Shown here one piece after another: positions 18,696 through 26,377 of a stretch of 64,000 nt of DNA. The stretch is from positions 337,655 through 401,654 of the forward strand of contig NZ_JAIQZF010000004.1 in the NCBI RefSeq assembly GCF_020164585.1, in the 5' to 3' direction. The translations under genes were made by a program, and so were the position numbers. Numbering within the stretch: position 1 is the first letter of the stretch; each line of letters opens with the position of its first letter. Below the pieces are notes generated by a model. That model was not told where the DNA came from. It ran no database searches and saw only the letters and a list, made by a program, of their open reading frames with translations. This DNA is from Psychroflexus curvus. GTDB lineage: Bacteria > Bacteroidota > Bacteroidia > Flavobacteriales > Flavobacteriaceae.

Positions 18696-19649
18696 ATGGA
18701 ATATTTAGATTTTGAATTACCGATAAAGGCTCTTCAGGAGCAATATGAAAAGGCTTGCGAAATAGGTGAAGATAGCGAAGTGGATGTCACAGATACATGC
18801 CAGCAAATCAAGCTAAAACTAGATAATAAAAAGGAGGAGATTTACTCCAACCTTAATGCTTGGCAAAGAGTTCAATTGTCCAGACACCCCAACAGACCTT
18901 ATACCTTAGATTACATTAATGCTATTTGTGGCAGTACGTTTATGGAACTGCACGGAGACCGTAATTTTGGTGATGACAAAGCCATGATTGGCGGACTGGG
19001 CAAGATTAACGAACAAAGCTTTATGTTTATAGGTCAGCAGAAGGGCTACAATACTAAAACCAGGCAGTACAGAAATTTTGGCATGGCCAATCCTGAAGGT
19101 TACCGCAAAGCTTTGCGCTTGATGAAAAAAGCAGAAAAGTTTAACCTCCCTATTGTAACTTTAGTCGATACTCCGGGTGCTTTCCCAGGTCTCGAAGCAG
19201 AAGAAAGAGGACAGGGTGAAGCTATTGCCAGAAATATCATGGAAATGAGTCAGCTCAAAGTTCCTATTATCGTAATTATAATAGGTGAAGGTGCTAGTGG
19301 TGGCGCTTTAGGTATTGCCGTTGGTGACACTGTAATGATGCTGGAAAACACGTGGTACTCTGTCATTTCTCCAGAATCCTGTTCCTCCATTTTATGGAGA
19401 AGTTGGGAATACAAAAAAACTGCTGCAGAAGCTTTGAAACTGACAGCAACCGATATGAAGAAATTAAAGATTATAGATAAGATTATAAAGGAGCCGATTG
19501 GAGGAGCACACAGCAATAGAGAAAAAACATTCGAAATTATTACGAAATCTATTCTATCAGAACTTGATGAACTGAAAAAGTTATCCCCAGAAGATTTAGT
19601 CAATAAAAGAATGCAAAAATATATCGACATAGGGGTCTACTCTGACTAA
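18696..19649 (+). CDS. accA: Acetyl-CoA carboxylase carboxyltransferase subunit alpha
   Basis: Alpha subunit of the carboxyltransferase that transfers CO2 from biotin to acetyl-CoA, the first step of fatty acid synthesis. The 317 aa protein begins with the family start [16 protein letters not shown] and has the helical N-terminal part, then [56 protein letters not shown], and the oxyanion-hole region [16 protein letters not shown]. Full length. A terminator hairpin follows 27 nt after the stop. Confidence 0.97.
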   Translation: MEYLDFELPIKALQEQYEKACEIGEDSEVDVTDTCQQIKLKLDNKKEEIYSNLNAWQRVQLSRHPNRPYTLDYINAICGSTFMELHGDRNFGDDKAMIGGLGKINEQSFMFIGQQKGYNTKTRQYRNFGMANPEGYRKALRLMKKAEKFNLPIVTLVDTPGAFPGLEAEERGQGEAIARNIMEMSQLKVPIIVIIIGEGASGGALGIAVGDTVMMLENTWYSVISPESCSSILWRSWEYKKTAAEALKLTATDMKKLKIIDKIIKEPIGGAHSNREKTFEIITKSILSELDELKKLSPEDLVNKRMQKYIDIGVYSD

Positions 19650-19675
19650 GCCCTTTAAAACTTAATTTTTACACG

Positions 19676-19706
19676 AAAATCCAGATAAGCCTTGTCTGGA
19701 TTTTTT
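19676..19706 (+). terminator. Rho-independent terminator of accA
   Basis: TCCAGA and TCTGGA form the stem around TAAGCCTTG, with an A-run before and a run of six Ts after it. Confidence 0.8.
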
Positions 19707-19709
19707 AGG

Positions 19710-19753
19710 TTATCCACAATAATTTTGAGTTATCAACATAGCATTGTGGAAAA
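19710..19753. promoter_or_regulatory. Cluster of three DnaA-box-like sites before dnaB
   Basis: TTATCCACA at 19710-19718 is the perfect DnaA-box consensus. TTATCAACA at 19730-19738 has one change. TGTGGAAAA at 19745-19753 is an inverted near-match (TTTTCCACA). All three fall within 44 bp in the 166 bp gap in front of the replicative helicase gene. Confidence 0.5.
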
Positions 19754-19815
19754 GCAAGAGTGTTAACCTGCATTATTTTGCCCAGACTTCATAACCTTTT
19801 ATTTACATTCGTGAC

Positions 19816-21360
19816 ATGGAAAACGCGACTCAATCTTCATTCAAAAATTCATCTAAAGGTGATGTCATAAGCCTTCAAAAAGGAAAAATCCCCCCTCAAG
19901 CCATTGATCTTGAAGAGGTTATACTCGGAGCCATGATGATCGACAAAAAAGGGGTCGATGAAGTCATCGACATTCTTCATAAAGATGTCTTTTACAAAGA
20001 GGCTCATAAAAACATATATGAGGCCATCATTTTGCTTTTCGAAAAAGGCGATCCTATTGACTTATTAACGGTTTCCACAGAATTAAAGAAATCCAAAAAG
20101 CTACAAGCCTCTGGAGGTGAATACTATCTGATTCAGTTAACACAAAAAGTCTCCTCTTCAGCTCATATTGAATACCATTCTCGTATTGTTCTTCAAAAAT
20201 ATATTCAGAGATGCCTGATTAAAATTTCAAGCGAAATCATAGAAGAATCTTACGATGAAGGTACCGACGTATTCGATCTTTTGGATCATGCTGAATCCAA
20301 GCTTTATGAAGTTACTCAGGGAAATATAAAACGTTCTTCAGAAACTGCTCAAAATTTGGTGATGCAGGCCAAAAAACGAATCGAAGAAATTTCCAATAAA
20401 GAAGGTTTAAGCGGAGTGCCTTCTGGTTTTACCGAACTGGATAAATTGACATCCGGATGGCAGCCAAGTGATTTAGTCATCATTGCAGCCCGTCCTGGTA
20501 TGGGTAAAACGGCTCTCACGCTCACAATGGCTAGAAATATTGCTGTTGGTCAGAATATCCCAGTGGCTTTCTTTTCACTGGAAATGTCCTCTGTTCAATT
20601 AATTACACGTCTCATTTCTTCTGAAACTGGATTGAGTTCAGAAAAACTAAGAACTGGAAATCTTGAACCTCACGAATGGGAACAATTGAATGTAAAGGTA
20701 AAATCACTAGAACAAGCACCCTTGTTTATAGATGATACCCCATCGCTTTCTATTTTCGACTTACGAGCGAAAGCCAGACGACTTTCATCTCAGCACGGTA
20801 TCAAACTCATCGTTGTGGATTATTTGCAATTGATGACAGGTGGTGGTTCTCAAAAAGGAGGAAACCGAGAACAAGAGATCTCTAGCATATCCAGAAACTT
20901 AAAAGCTTTGGCAAAAGAATTAAGCATCCCGGTCCTGGCGCTTTCTCAACTCTCCAGAGCTGTAGAAACAAGAGGTGGCAGTAAAAGACCTTTGCTTAGT
21001 GACCTTAGGGAGTCTGGAGCAATAGAACAAGATGCGGATATCGTATCTTTTATTTACAGACCAGAGTACTATGATATAGATGAATGGGATGATGATTCGC
21101 ATTCTCCAACCCAAGGTCAGGGTGAATTTATCATCGCAAAACACAGAAATGGTGGGTTGGATAATATTCGATTGAAATTCATTGGTCATCTTGGTAAGTT
21201 TGAAAATCTGGAAAATTTTGATTCCCCATTTGAAATCAACTCCAGTATGAATTCTGGCAAAGCTGATTCTCCTTCCTTCCCCAATGCCGAAGAAGTCTTT
21301 GGCTCTACCCCTCCCAAACAAAACTTTGGAAGTGAAGACGACGATGAAGTTCCTTTTTAA
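19816..21360 (+). CDS. dnaB: Replicative DNA helicase DnaB
   Basis: Hexameric 5'-3' helicase of the replication fork (514 aa). The N-terminal DnaB domain has KIPPQAIDLEEVILGAMMID near residue 25. The RecA-like C-terminal domain has Walker A ARPGMGKTAL near 229, SLEMSS near 254, Walker B LIVVDYLQLM near 333, and LSQLSRAVETR near 376 with ADIVSFIYRPEYY after it. The acidic C-terminal tail (EDDDEVPF) is typical of Bacteroidetes DnaB. No intein is seen. A DnaA-box-like cluster lies 63-106 bp upstream. Confidence 0.96.
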   Translation: MENATQSSFKNSSKGDVISLQKGKIPPQAIDLEEVILGAMMIDKKGVDEVIDILHKDVFYKEAHKNIYEAIILLFEKGDPIDLLTVSTELKKSKKLQASGGEYYLIQLTQKVSSSAHIEYHSRIVLQKYIQRCLIKISSEIIEESYDEGTDVFDLLDHAESKLYEVTQGNIKRSSETAQNLVMQAKKRIEEISNKEGLSGVPSGFTELDKLTSGWQPSDLVIIAARPGMGKTALTLTMARNIAVGQNIPVAFFSLEMSSVQLITRLISSETGLSSEKLRTGNLEPHEWEQLNVKVKSLEQAPLFIDDTPSLSIFDLRAKARRLSSQHGIKLIVVDYLQLMTGGGSQKGGNREQEISSISRNLKALAKELSIPVLALSQLSRAVETRGGSKRPLLSDLRESGAIEQDADIVSFIYRPEYYDIDEWDDDSHSPTQGQGEFIIAKHRNGGLDNIRLKFIGHLGKFENLENFDSPFEINSSMNSGKADSPSFPNAEEVFGSTPPKQNFGSEDDDEVPF

Positions 21361-21370
21361 ATAATAAAAC

Positions 21371-22627
21371 ATGAGAGTTTTTATTTGCGTTGTCATGATT
21401 TTGATAAGTTGGAACGGATTTTCCAACTTTATCTTGATTCCTATGGATTATGAAACTCAGGACAATCACTTAAAAGCCTATGGAATATCTTACTGGTTAT
21501 TAGAAAAAAATCAGAAAGTCCAATGGCTGCTCAATTACAGAGGTGGCTCTTTTCTTTCTCCTTTTTCTGAAAACCTTAAACGGGAATGCACCATCAGAGG
21601 AGTCTCCTTTGAAGTGATATCCGATTCAACATCAGAAGAAATTTTAAAAACCATCAACAGTCCTTCTCAAAATATGGAGTCTGTATTGCTCGAGAAAGCC
21701 CCTAAAATAGCTGTGTACTCTCCACAGGGAAATGCGCCATGGGATGATGCAGTGACTATGGTTTTGGAATTTGCTGAAATCCCCTACAAAACGATTTACG
21801 ACAAAGAAGTGCTTAATGATGAGTTGCTTTTGTACGACTGGCTTCATCTTCATCATGAAGATTTTACCGGGCAGTACGGTAAATTTTACAGGGCTTACAG
21901 AGCCGCCCCCTGGTATATTGAGGAAAAAAAGCAAGCTGAAGCTTTAGCCAATTCATTAGGTTATGAAAAAGTATCCAAGGAAAAACTGGCTGTGGCTCAA
22001 AAAATAAAAGACTATGTGGTCGGCGGTGGTTTTATGTTTGCCATGTGTAGTGCGACAGATTCTTTTGATATTGCCCTTTCTGCAGAAGGTGTAGACATTT
22101 GCGAACCTATGTTTGATGGTGATCCGTCTGAAGCAGGGTATCAAAACAAAATTGATTACTCCAAAACCTTTGCTTTTACTGATTTTATCTTGGAGAAAAG
22201 CCCGATGGTTTACGAATATTCCTCTATCGACATGACCGAGAGAAGGACTATTCCGAAATCTAAAGATTATTTCACCCTGATGGATTACTCAGCCAAATGG
22301 GATCCGATTCCTACGATGTTATGCCAAAATCATACGGCAGTGGTCAAAGGCTTTATGGGACAAACCACAGCTTTCAGCCCAGATCACATCAAATCTAATA
22401 TTTTGGTGATGGGAAAAAATAAGCTGAACGATGAAGCAAGGTACATTCACGGTATAATGGGGAAAGGCTTTTTTACCTTTTATGGCGGTCACGATCCAGA
22501 GGATTATCAGCATCGTGTGGGAGATCCAAAAACTGAACTGGAATTACATCCAAAATCTCCTGGTTACAGACTTATCTTGAATAATATTTTATTTCCTGCG
22601 GCAGAGAAAAAGAAACAAAAAACTTAA
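21371..22627 (+). CDS. Conserved secreted protein, often labelled asparagine synthetase B
   Basis: A 418 aa protein with an N-terminal signal-like segment (MRVFICVVMILISWNGFSNF). It belongs to a well-conserved Bacteroidetes family that databases often call asparagine synthetase B. The name is not supported by what I see: there is no Cys at position 2 for an Ntn amidotransferase and no SGGLDS-type PP-loop. It does contain VVGGGFMFAMCSATDSF near residue 217, which resembles a nucleophile elbow, and HDPEDYQHRVGD near the C-terminus, so an amidotransferase-like or ThuA-like fold is possible. The function is unknown. It starts 10 bp after dnaB in the same direction. Confidence 0.75.
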   Translation: MRVFICVVMILISWNGFSNFILIPMDYETQDNHLKAYGISYWLLEKNQKVQWLLNYRGGSFLSPFSENLKRECTIRGVSFEVISDSTSEEILKTINSPSQNMESVLLEKAPKIAVYSPQGNAPWDDAVTMVLEFAEIPYKTIYDKEVLNDELLLYDWLHLHHEDFTGQYGKFYRAYRAAPWYIEEKKQAEALANSLGYEKVSKEKLAVAQKIKDYVVGGGFMFAMCSATDSFDIALSAEGVDICEPMFDGDPSEAGYQNKIDYSKTFAFTDFILEKSPMVYEYSSIDMTERRTIPKSKDYFTLMDYSAKWDPIPTMLCQNHTAVVKGFMGQTTAFSPDHIKSNILVMGKNKLNDEARYIHGIMGKGFFTFYGGHDPEDYQHRVGDPKTELELHPKSPGYRLILNNILFPAAEKKKQKT

Positions 22628-22685
22628 GAGCCTGAGTTCGATTATTTTGAATTTGTGATTATAATAATGGACCTCAGTTTAATAT

Positions 22686-23441
22686 TTATTTGAATATTTT
22701 TTTCTTTCGAAGTTCAAAGTTTTGCCCCAGGTACACTTTTCTTACCATTTCATCATTGGCTAAGTCTTCAGGTTCACCGTGTTTTAAGATTCCACCTTCA
22801 AACATAAGATACGTCCTGTCGGTAATCGCTAGAGTTTCCTGAACATTGTGATCGGTGATCAAAATTCCAATGTTTTTATCTTTTAGCTGAGCGACAATTT
22901 TTTGAATATCCTCAACTGCCACAGGGTCTACTCCTGCAAAGGGTTCGTCCAACAAAATGAATTTAGGGTCGGTTGCCAGAGCGCGAGCAATTTCGGTGCG
23001 TCGCCTTTCACCTCCAGAGAGTAAGTCTCCTCTGTTGGTTCTGATGTGATTCAAACCGAACTCACTGATGAGCGCTTCCATTTTTTCTTCGCGTTCATTT
23101 TTGTTGAGGTCGGTAAGCTCAAGAACACTCATGATATTATCCTCAATACTTAATTTTCTAAAAATAGAGGCTTCCTGAGCAAGATACCCAATACCATTTT
23201 GAGCTCTTTTATACATGGGATATTTGGTGATGTTGGTTTTATCTAAATATATTTTACCCCCGTTGGGTTTAATCAAACCCACAATCATATAAAACGAAGT
23301 GGTTTTACCAGCTCCATTAGGTCCCAGAAGACCAACGATTTCTCCTTGGGTAACTTCTAAACTGATGCCCTTAACAACTTGTTTGCTTTTATAGGATTTA
23401 ACCAGGTTTTCTGCTCTTAAAGTTGCTTGATGAGTGCTCAT
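22686..23441 (-). CDS. lptB: LPS export ABC transporter ATP-binding protein LptB
   Basis: ATPase of the LptB2FG complex that drives lipopolysaccharide from the inner membrane to the outer surface (251 aa). Walker A is GPNGAGKTTSFYM near residue 40, the Q-loop region reads IGYLAQEASIFRKLSIEDN, the signature is LLSGGERRRTEIARAL, Walker B is FILLDEPFAGVDP, and the H-loop is ITDHNVQETL. These spellings are specific for LptB among ABC ATPases. It is the last gene of a five-gene operon and shares one base with the preceding gene. Confidence 0.96.
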   Translation of the reverse strand: MSTHQATLRAENLVKSYKSKQVVKGISLEVTQGEIVGLLGPNGAGKTTSFYMIVGLIKPNGGKIYLDKTNITKYPMYKRAQNGIGYLAQEASIFRKLSIEDNIMSVLELTDLNKNEREEKMEALISEFGLNHIRTNRGDLLSGGERRRTEIARALATDPKFILLDEPFAGVDPVAVEDIQKIVAQLKDKNIGILITDHNVQETLAITDRTYLMFEGGILKHGEPEDLANDEMVRKVYLGQNFELRKKKIFK

Positions 23442-24103
23442 TAATTTATTTTTCTAGACGATTTTATTCCAAAGATAATCATCTCCACCACACCTATAAG
23501 CATTATGGAATAAGCTAAAAGTTCAATACTTTCTTCTGAGGCATCTTTCACAGGCCTCATAAAATCTCTCAGAGGTATAATTTTCTCCCCATTCTCTTCA
23601 ATGACATACTTGTCATGGGTATCTCTAAGCAAATCTATCCACATCAATTTACGACCGTAAAGTCTGGAAAAGACATGTAAGATAACGAGTCCAGAAAAGA
23701 AAAAAGCAAATCCATAGGTTTTTGAAATTGCAGCAATTTCAAAAACTAATTTTTTCCAGTTCCTCACAACCATGATCAACACCAGTATTACTATAACAAG
23801 CGAAATCGCCTGCCACGCTTTATCAAAAAGCTGGGTGTTTAGCCAAAAATCAAATTCTCTTACGACATGAACTCCGAGAAAACCGGCTAACGCAAGATTA
23901 AAAATCTTAAAATCTTTTGCCTTTGAGCTGAATCCAATCAACAGTAAAGAGCCGATTAATAAAATGATTTCCTGCGTGATTTCGATTAAAGAATCTTCTT
24001 TGACTTCTCCTTCAGCAAAGTCAAACTGAATGACAAGTGACATTAAAAACATCAGACCTGCGTAAGCAAAAAGTCTTATGATAAGTGGGTATAAGGATTT
24101 CAT
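23441..24103 (-). CDS. Predicted polytopic membrane protein, unknown function
   Basis: A 220 aa protein with about six hydrophobic segments (near residues 8-26, 42-60, 68-84, 98-114, 128-146, 194-212) and a charged loop (DLLRDTHDKYVIEENGEKI). I do not recognise a family. It overlaps lptB by one base and lies 15 bp behind the carboxymuconolactone decarboxylase-like gene, inside an operon for KDO synthesis, Tat export and LPS export. A role at the cell envelope is therefore plausible but only by context. Confidence 0.7.
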   Translation of the reverse strand: MKSLYPLIIRLFAYAGLMFLMSLVIQFDFAEGEVKEDSLIEITQEIILLIGSLLLIGFSSKAKDFKIFNLALAGFLGVHVVREFDFWLNTQLFDKAWQAISLVIVILVLIMVVRNWKKLVFEIAAISKTYGFAFFFSGLVILHVFSRLYGRKLMWIDLLRDTHDKYVIEENGEKIIPLRDFMRPVKDASEESIELLAYSIMLIGVVEMIIFGIKSSRKIN

Positions 24104-24118
24104 ACAATCTATTAGATT

Positions 24119-24478
24119 TTATTCTGTTTTGCCAAACTTATTTTCAAGTGCTTCCCAGTATTCAAAAGCCCTTCTTAAATGAGGAATTACAATGGTTCCG
24201 CCAACTAGTGTTCCTATGCTTAAAGCTTCTACAACCTGATCTCTTTGAAGACCTTCTTTATAAGAAGACTCTAAATGATATTTCACACAATCATCACATC
24301 TTAAAACCAACGAAGACACAAGACCTAGAAGCTCTTTTGTTTTCACATCTAAAGCACCTTCTGCAAAAGAATTGGTGTCCAGATTAAATATGCGCTTTAA
24401 GACCTTATTGTTTTCATTTAAAATTTTACCATTCATTCTGGCTCTGTAAGCCTCAAATTCATCAACTAAATCAATCAT
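24119..24478 (-). CDS. Carboxymuconolactone decarboxylase / AhpD-like protein
   Basis: A 119 aa all-helical protein with the redox motif CDDCVKYH near residue 63 (C-x2-C-x3-H), followed by GLQRDQVVEALSIGTLVGG. The CxxC plus His points to the AhpD-like branch, with peroxidase or disulfide reductase activity, rather than to true carboxymuconolactone decarboxylase. It lies 6 bp behind tatC. The function in the organism is not known. Confidence 0.85.
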   Translation of the reverse strand: MIDLVDEFEAYRARMNGKILNENNKVLKRIFNLDTNSFAEGALDVKTKELLGLVSSLVLRCDDCVKYHLESSYKEGLQRDQVVEALSIGTLVGGTIVIPHLRRAFEYWEALENKFGKTE

Positions 24479-24484
24479 AATTAT

Positions 24485-25324
24485 TTATTTGTTTTTTTGC
24501 TTTTCTTTTTTACGTTCTTTTCTTATTACAAATCTGGAAATAAAGATACTTACTTCATACAAAACCAAAACTGGAATGGCTACAATCACCTGACTTGCAA
24601 TATCTGGCGGAGTGATTAAAGCGGAAATAATCAATATAAAAACCAGTGAATATTTTCTGTTTTTTCTTAAAAATTCTGGCGTTACCAAACCAACTTTAGT
24701 TAAAAAATAAATGATAACTGGCAGTTCAAATATAAGACCACTTGCCAAAACGGAAGCCCTAACCAGACCTATATAGCTGCTTAAGTCGAAGTCGTTAAAA
24801 ATTTCTGTGCTTACCGTGTAGCTTCCTAAAAAGTTAACTGATAAGGGAGTGATGACATAATAACCGAACAGGACCCCAAGAAAAAATAAAAATGAAGTGA
24901 CAAAGATGAAACCTCTGGCAGACTTCTTCTCCGTAGACTGTAATCCTGGTGCAATAAATGCCCAGAATTGGTAAATAACATAAGGGAATGCGATAATAAA
25001 CCCTGCAGTTATAGAAGTCCAGATATGGGCACTAAACTGGCCTGCCATGGTTCTACTCTGAATCCTGAAGGGAAGTTCATCAAAGCAAAAACTTTCCTGC
25101 ATATTGAAGTATTCAGAGATGTTGCAAAGCAATCTGTAGGTATAAAAGTCTGATTGTTTTGGTCCAAAAAGAACAACATCAAAGATAAAAGATTTCATCC
25201 CAAAAGCTATTGCCCCTCCTATCATTATAGCTAAAGTTGCCCGCAGCAAATGCCATCTTAAATCTTCAAGATGGTCTAGGAAAGACATGTCGTCTGGATT
25301 TTTTTTGGTCTTAGACTTTGCCAT
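24485..25324 (-). CDS. tatC: Twin-arginine translocase subunit TatC
   Basis: Core receptor of the Tat pathway, which exports folded proteins with RR signal peptides (279 aa). It starts with the conserved cytoplasmic motif FLDHLEDLRWHLLRA, has six membrane segments, and shows the family stretch AFIAPGLQSTEKK in the middle. It has a long first periplasmic loop (about residues 45-100) with CNISEYFNMQESFCF, as in other Bacteroidetes TatC. tatA is not in the window. It starts 1 bp after kdsD. Confidence 0.94.
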   Translation of the reverse strand: MAKSKTKKNPDDMSFLDHLEDLRWHLLRATLAIMIGGAIAFGMKSFIFDVVLFGPKQSDFYTYRLLCNISEYFNMQESFCFDELPFRIQSRTMAGQFSAHIWTSITAGFIIAFPYVIYQFWAFIAPGLQSTEKKSARGFIFVTSFLFFLGVLFGYYVITPLSVNFLGSYTVSTEIFNDFDLSSYIGLVRASVLASGLIFELPVIIYFLTKVGLVTPEFLRKNRKYSLVFILIISALITPPDIASQVIVAIPVLVLYEVSIFISRFVIRKERKKEKQKNK

Positions 25325-25325
25325 A

Positions 25326-26288
25326 TTATATAATACCTTCTTTAACTAAATTATGAAGGTGAACCACTCCAGCATACTTCCCAGAATCTAAAGCGATGAG
25401 CTGAGTGATATCATTTTCTTCTAAAAGTTCTAGTGCATCTATGGCCATTGCAGAGTTAGTTATGGTCTTGGGATTTCTGGACATGATGTCTTTTGCTTTG
25501 AGTTTGGTGAAATCCTCTGTAGAACTTAACATTCGCCTAAGATCACCATCAGTGATAATTCCAACAACCTCATCCTGGTCTATGACAGCTGTTACTCCAA
25601 GCATGTTTTTAGAGATTTCTACGATAACATCTTTTAAGGGGGTAGTGAGTGTTACCTGAGGCTTCATATTTTGAGAGGTAATATCTCTCACTCTAAGGTA
25701 AAGGGTCTTGCCTAAGGCCCCTCCAGGATGGAATTTTGCAAAATCATCACTGGAAAACCCCCTTAATTTCAATAGACAAACAGCCAGGGCATCTCCTATA
25801 ACCAACTGAGCTGTGGTGCTTGTTGTTGGAGCTAAGTTATTTGGACAGGCTTCTTTTTCAACAAAAGAATTGAGAACGAAATCTGCCTGTTGTCCAAGAA
25901 ATGAGTCTTTATTACCTGTTATGGCAATCAGCGTATTTTTAAAATTCTTTATAAGCGGTGCTAAAACTTTAATTTCTGGTGTATTGCCGCTTTTGGAGAT
26001 ACATATCACAACATCATCTCTCAGGATTGTTCCAAGGTCTCCATGTATAGCATCTGCAGCATGCATGTAAACTGCTGGTGTACCCGTAGAATTAAGAGTT
26101 GCAACAATCTTAGTGGCTATGATAGCGCTTTTACCTACGCCTGTTATAATAACTCGACCTTTCGATTTATATATTATATTTACAGCATCAGAAAAAGAAG
26201 TATCAATTAAACGCCCAAGGTTTTCTATTGCTTTGGATTCTAATTCGATAATTTCCTTAGCATAAGATTGTATTGCTACATCTTCCAT
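25326..26288 (-). CDS. kdsD: Arabinose-5-phosphate isomerase, KpsF/GutQ family (SIS + two CBS)
   Basis: Converts ribulose 5-phosphate to arabinose 5-phosphate, the first step of KDO synthesis for LPS (320 aa). The SIS domain shows GVGKSAIIATKIVATLNSTG near residue 52 and AADAIHGDLG near 77 with ISKSGNTPE near 96. Two CBS domains follow from about residue 205 (VEISKNMLGVTAVID and DIMSRNPKTIT). First gene of the operon with tatC and lptB, which ties KDO supply to LPS export. Confidence 0.92.
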   Translation of the reverse strand: MEDVAIQSYAKEIIELESKAIENLGRLIDTSFSDAVNIIYKSKGRVIITGVGKSAIIATKIVATLNSTGTPAVYMHAADAIHGDLGTILRDDVVICISKSGNTPEIKVLAPLIKNFKNTLIAITGNKDSFLGQQADFVLNSFVEKEACPNNLAPTTSTTAQLVIGDALAVCLLKLRGFSSDDFAKFHPGGALGKTLYLRVRDITSQNMKPQVTLTTPLKDVIVEISKNMLGVTAVIDQDEVVGIITDGDLRRMLSSTEDFTKLKAKDIMSRNPKTITNSAMAIDALELLEENDITQLIALDSGKYAGVVHLHNLVKEGII

Positions 26289-26335
26289 AAATTAATATAT
26301 TTAATTATTGTACGCCCTTAAAGAATGCGTATATT

Positions 26336-26343
26336 TAATTTTG
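26336..26343 (+). promoter_or_regulatory. Predicted -7 promoter box of recQ
   Basis: TAATTTTG, 34 nt before the TTG start of recQ. Confidence 0.45.
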
Positions 26344-26377
26344 CAAAGGTAAATAAAACTAAATAGTAATATTTCAA

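Noticed and set aside
19650..19815. Chromosomal replication origin
   Set aside because: Only three DnaA-like boxes in a short gap, no clear AT-rich unwinding tract and no dnaA gene; reported only as a DnaA-box cluster.
20920..21426. 168 aa minus-strand frame opposite the dnaB 3' end
   Set aside because: Antisense shadow of dnaB without family similarity; the coding strand is certain.
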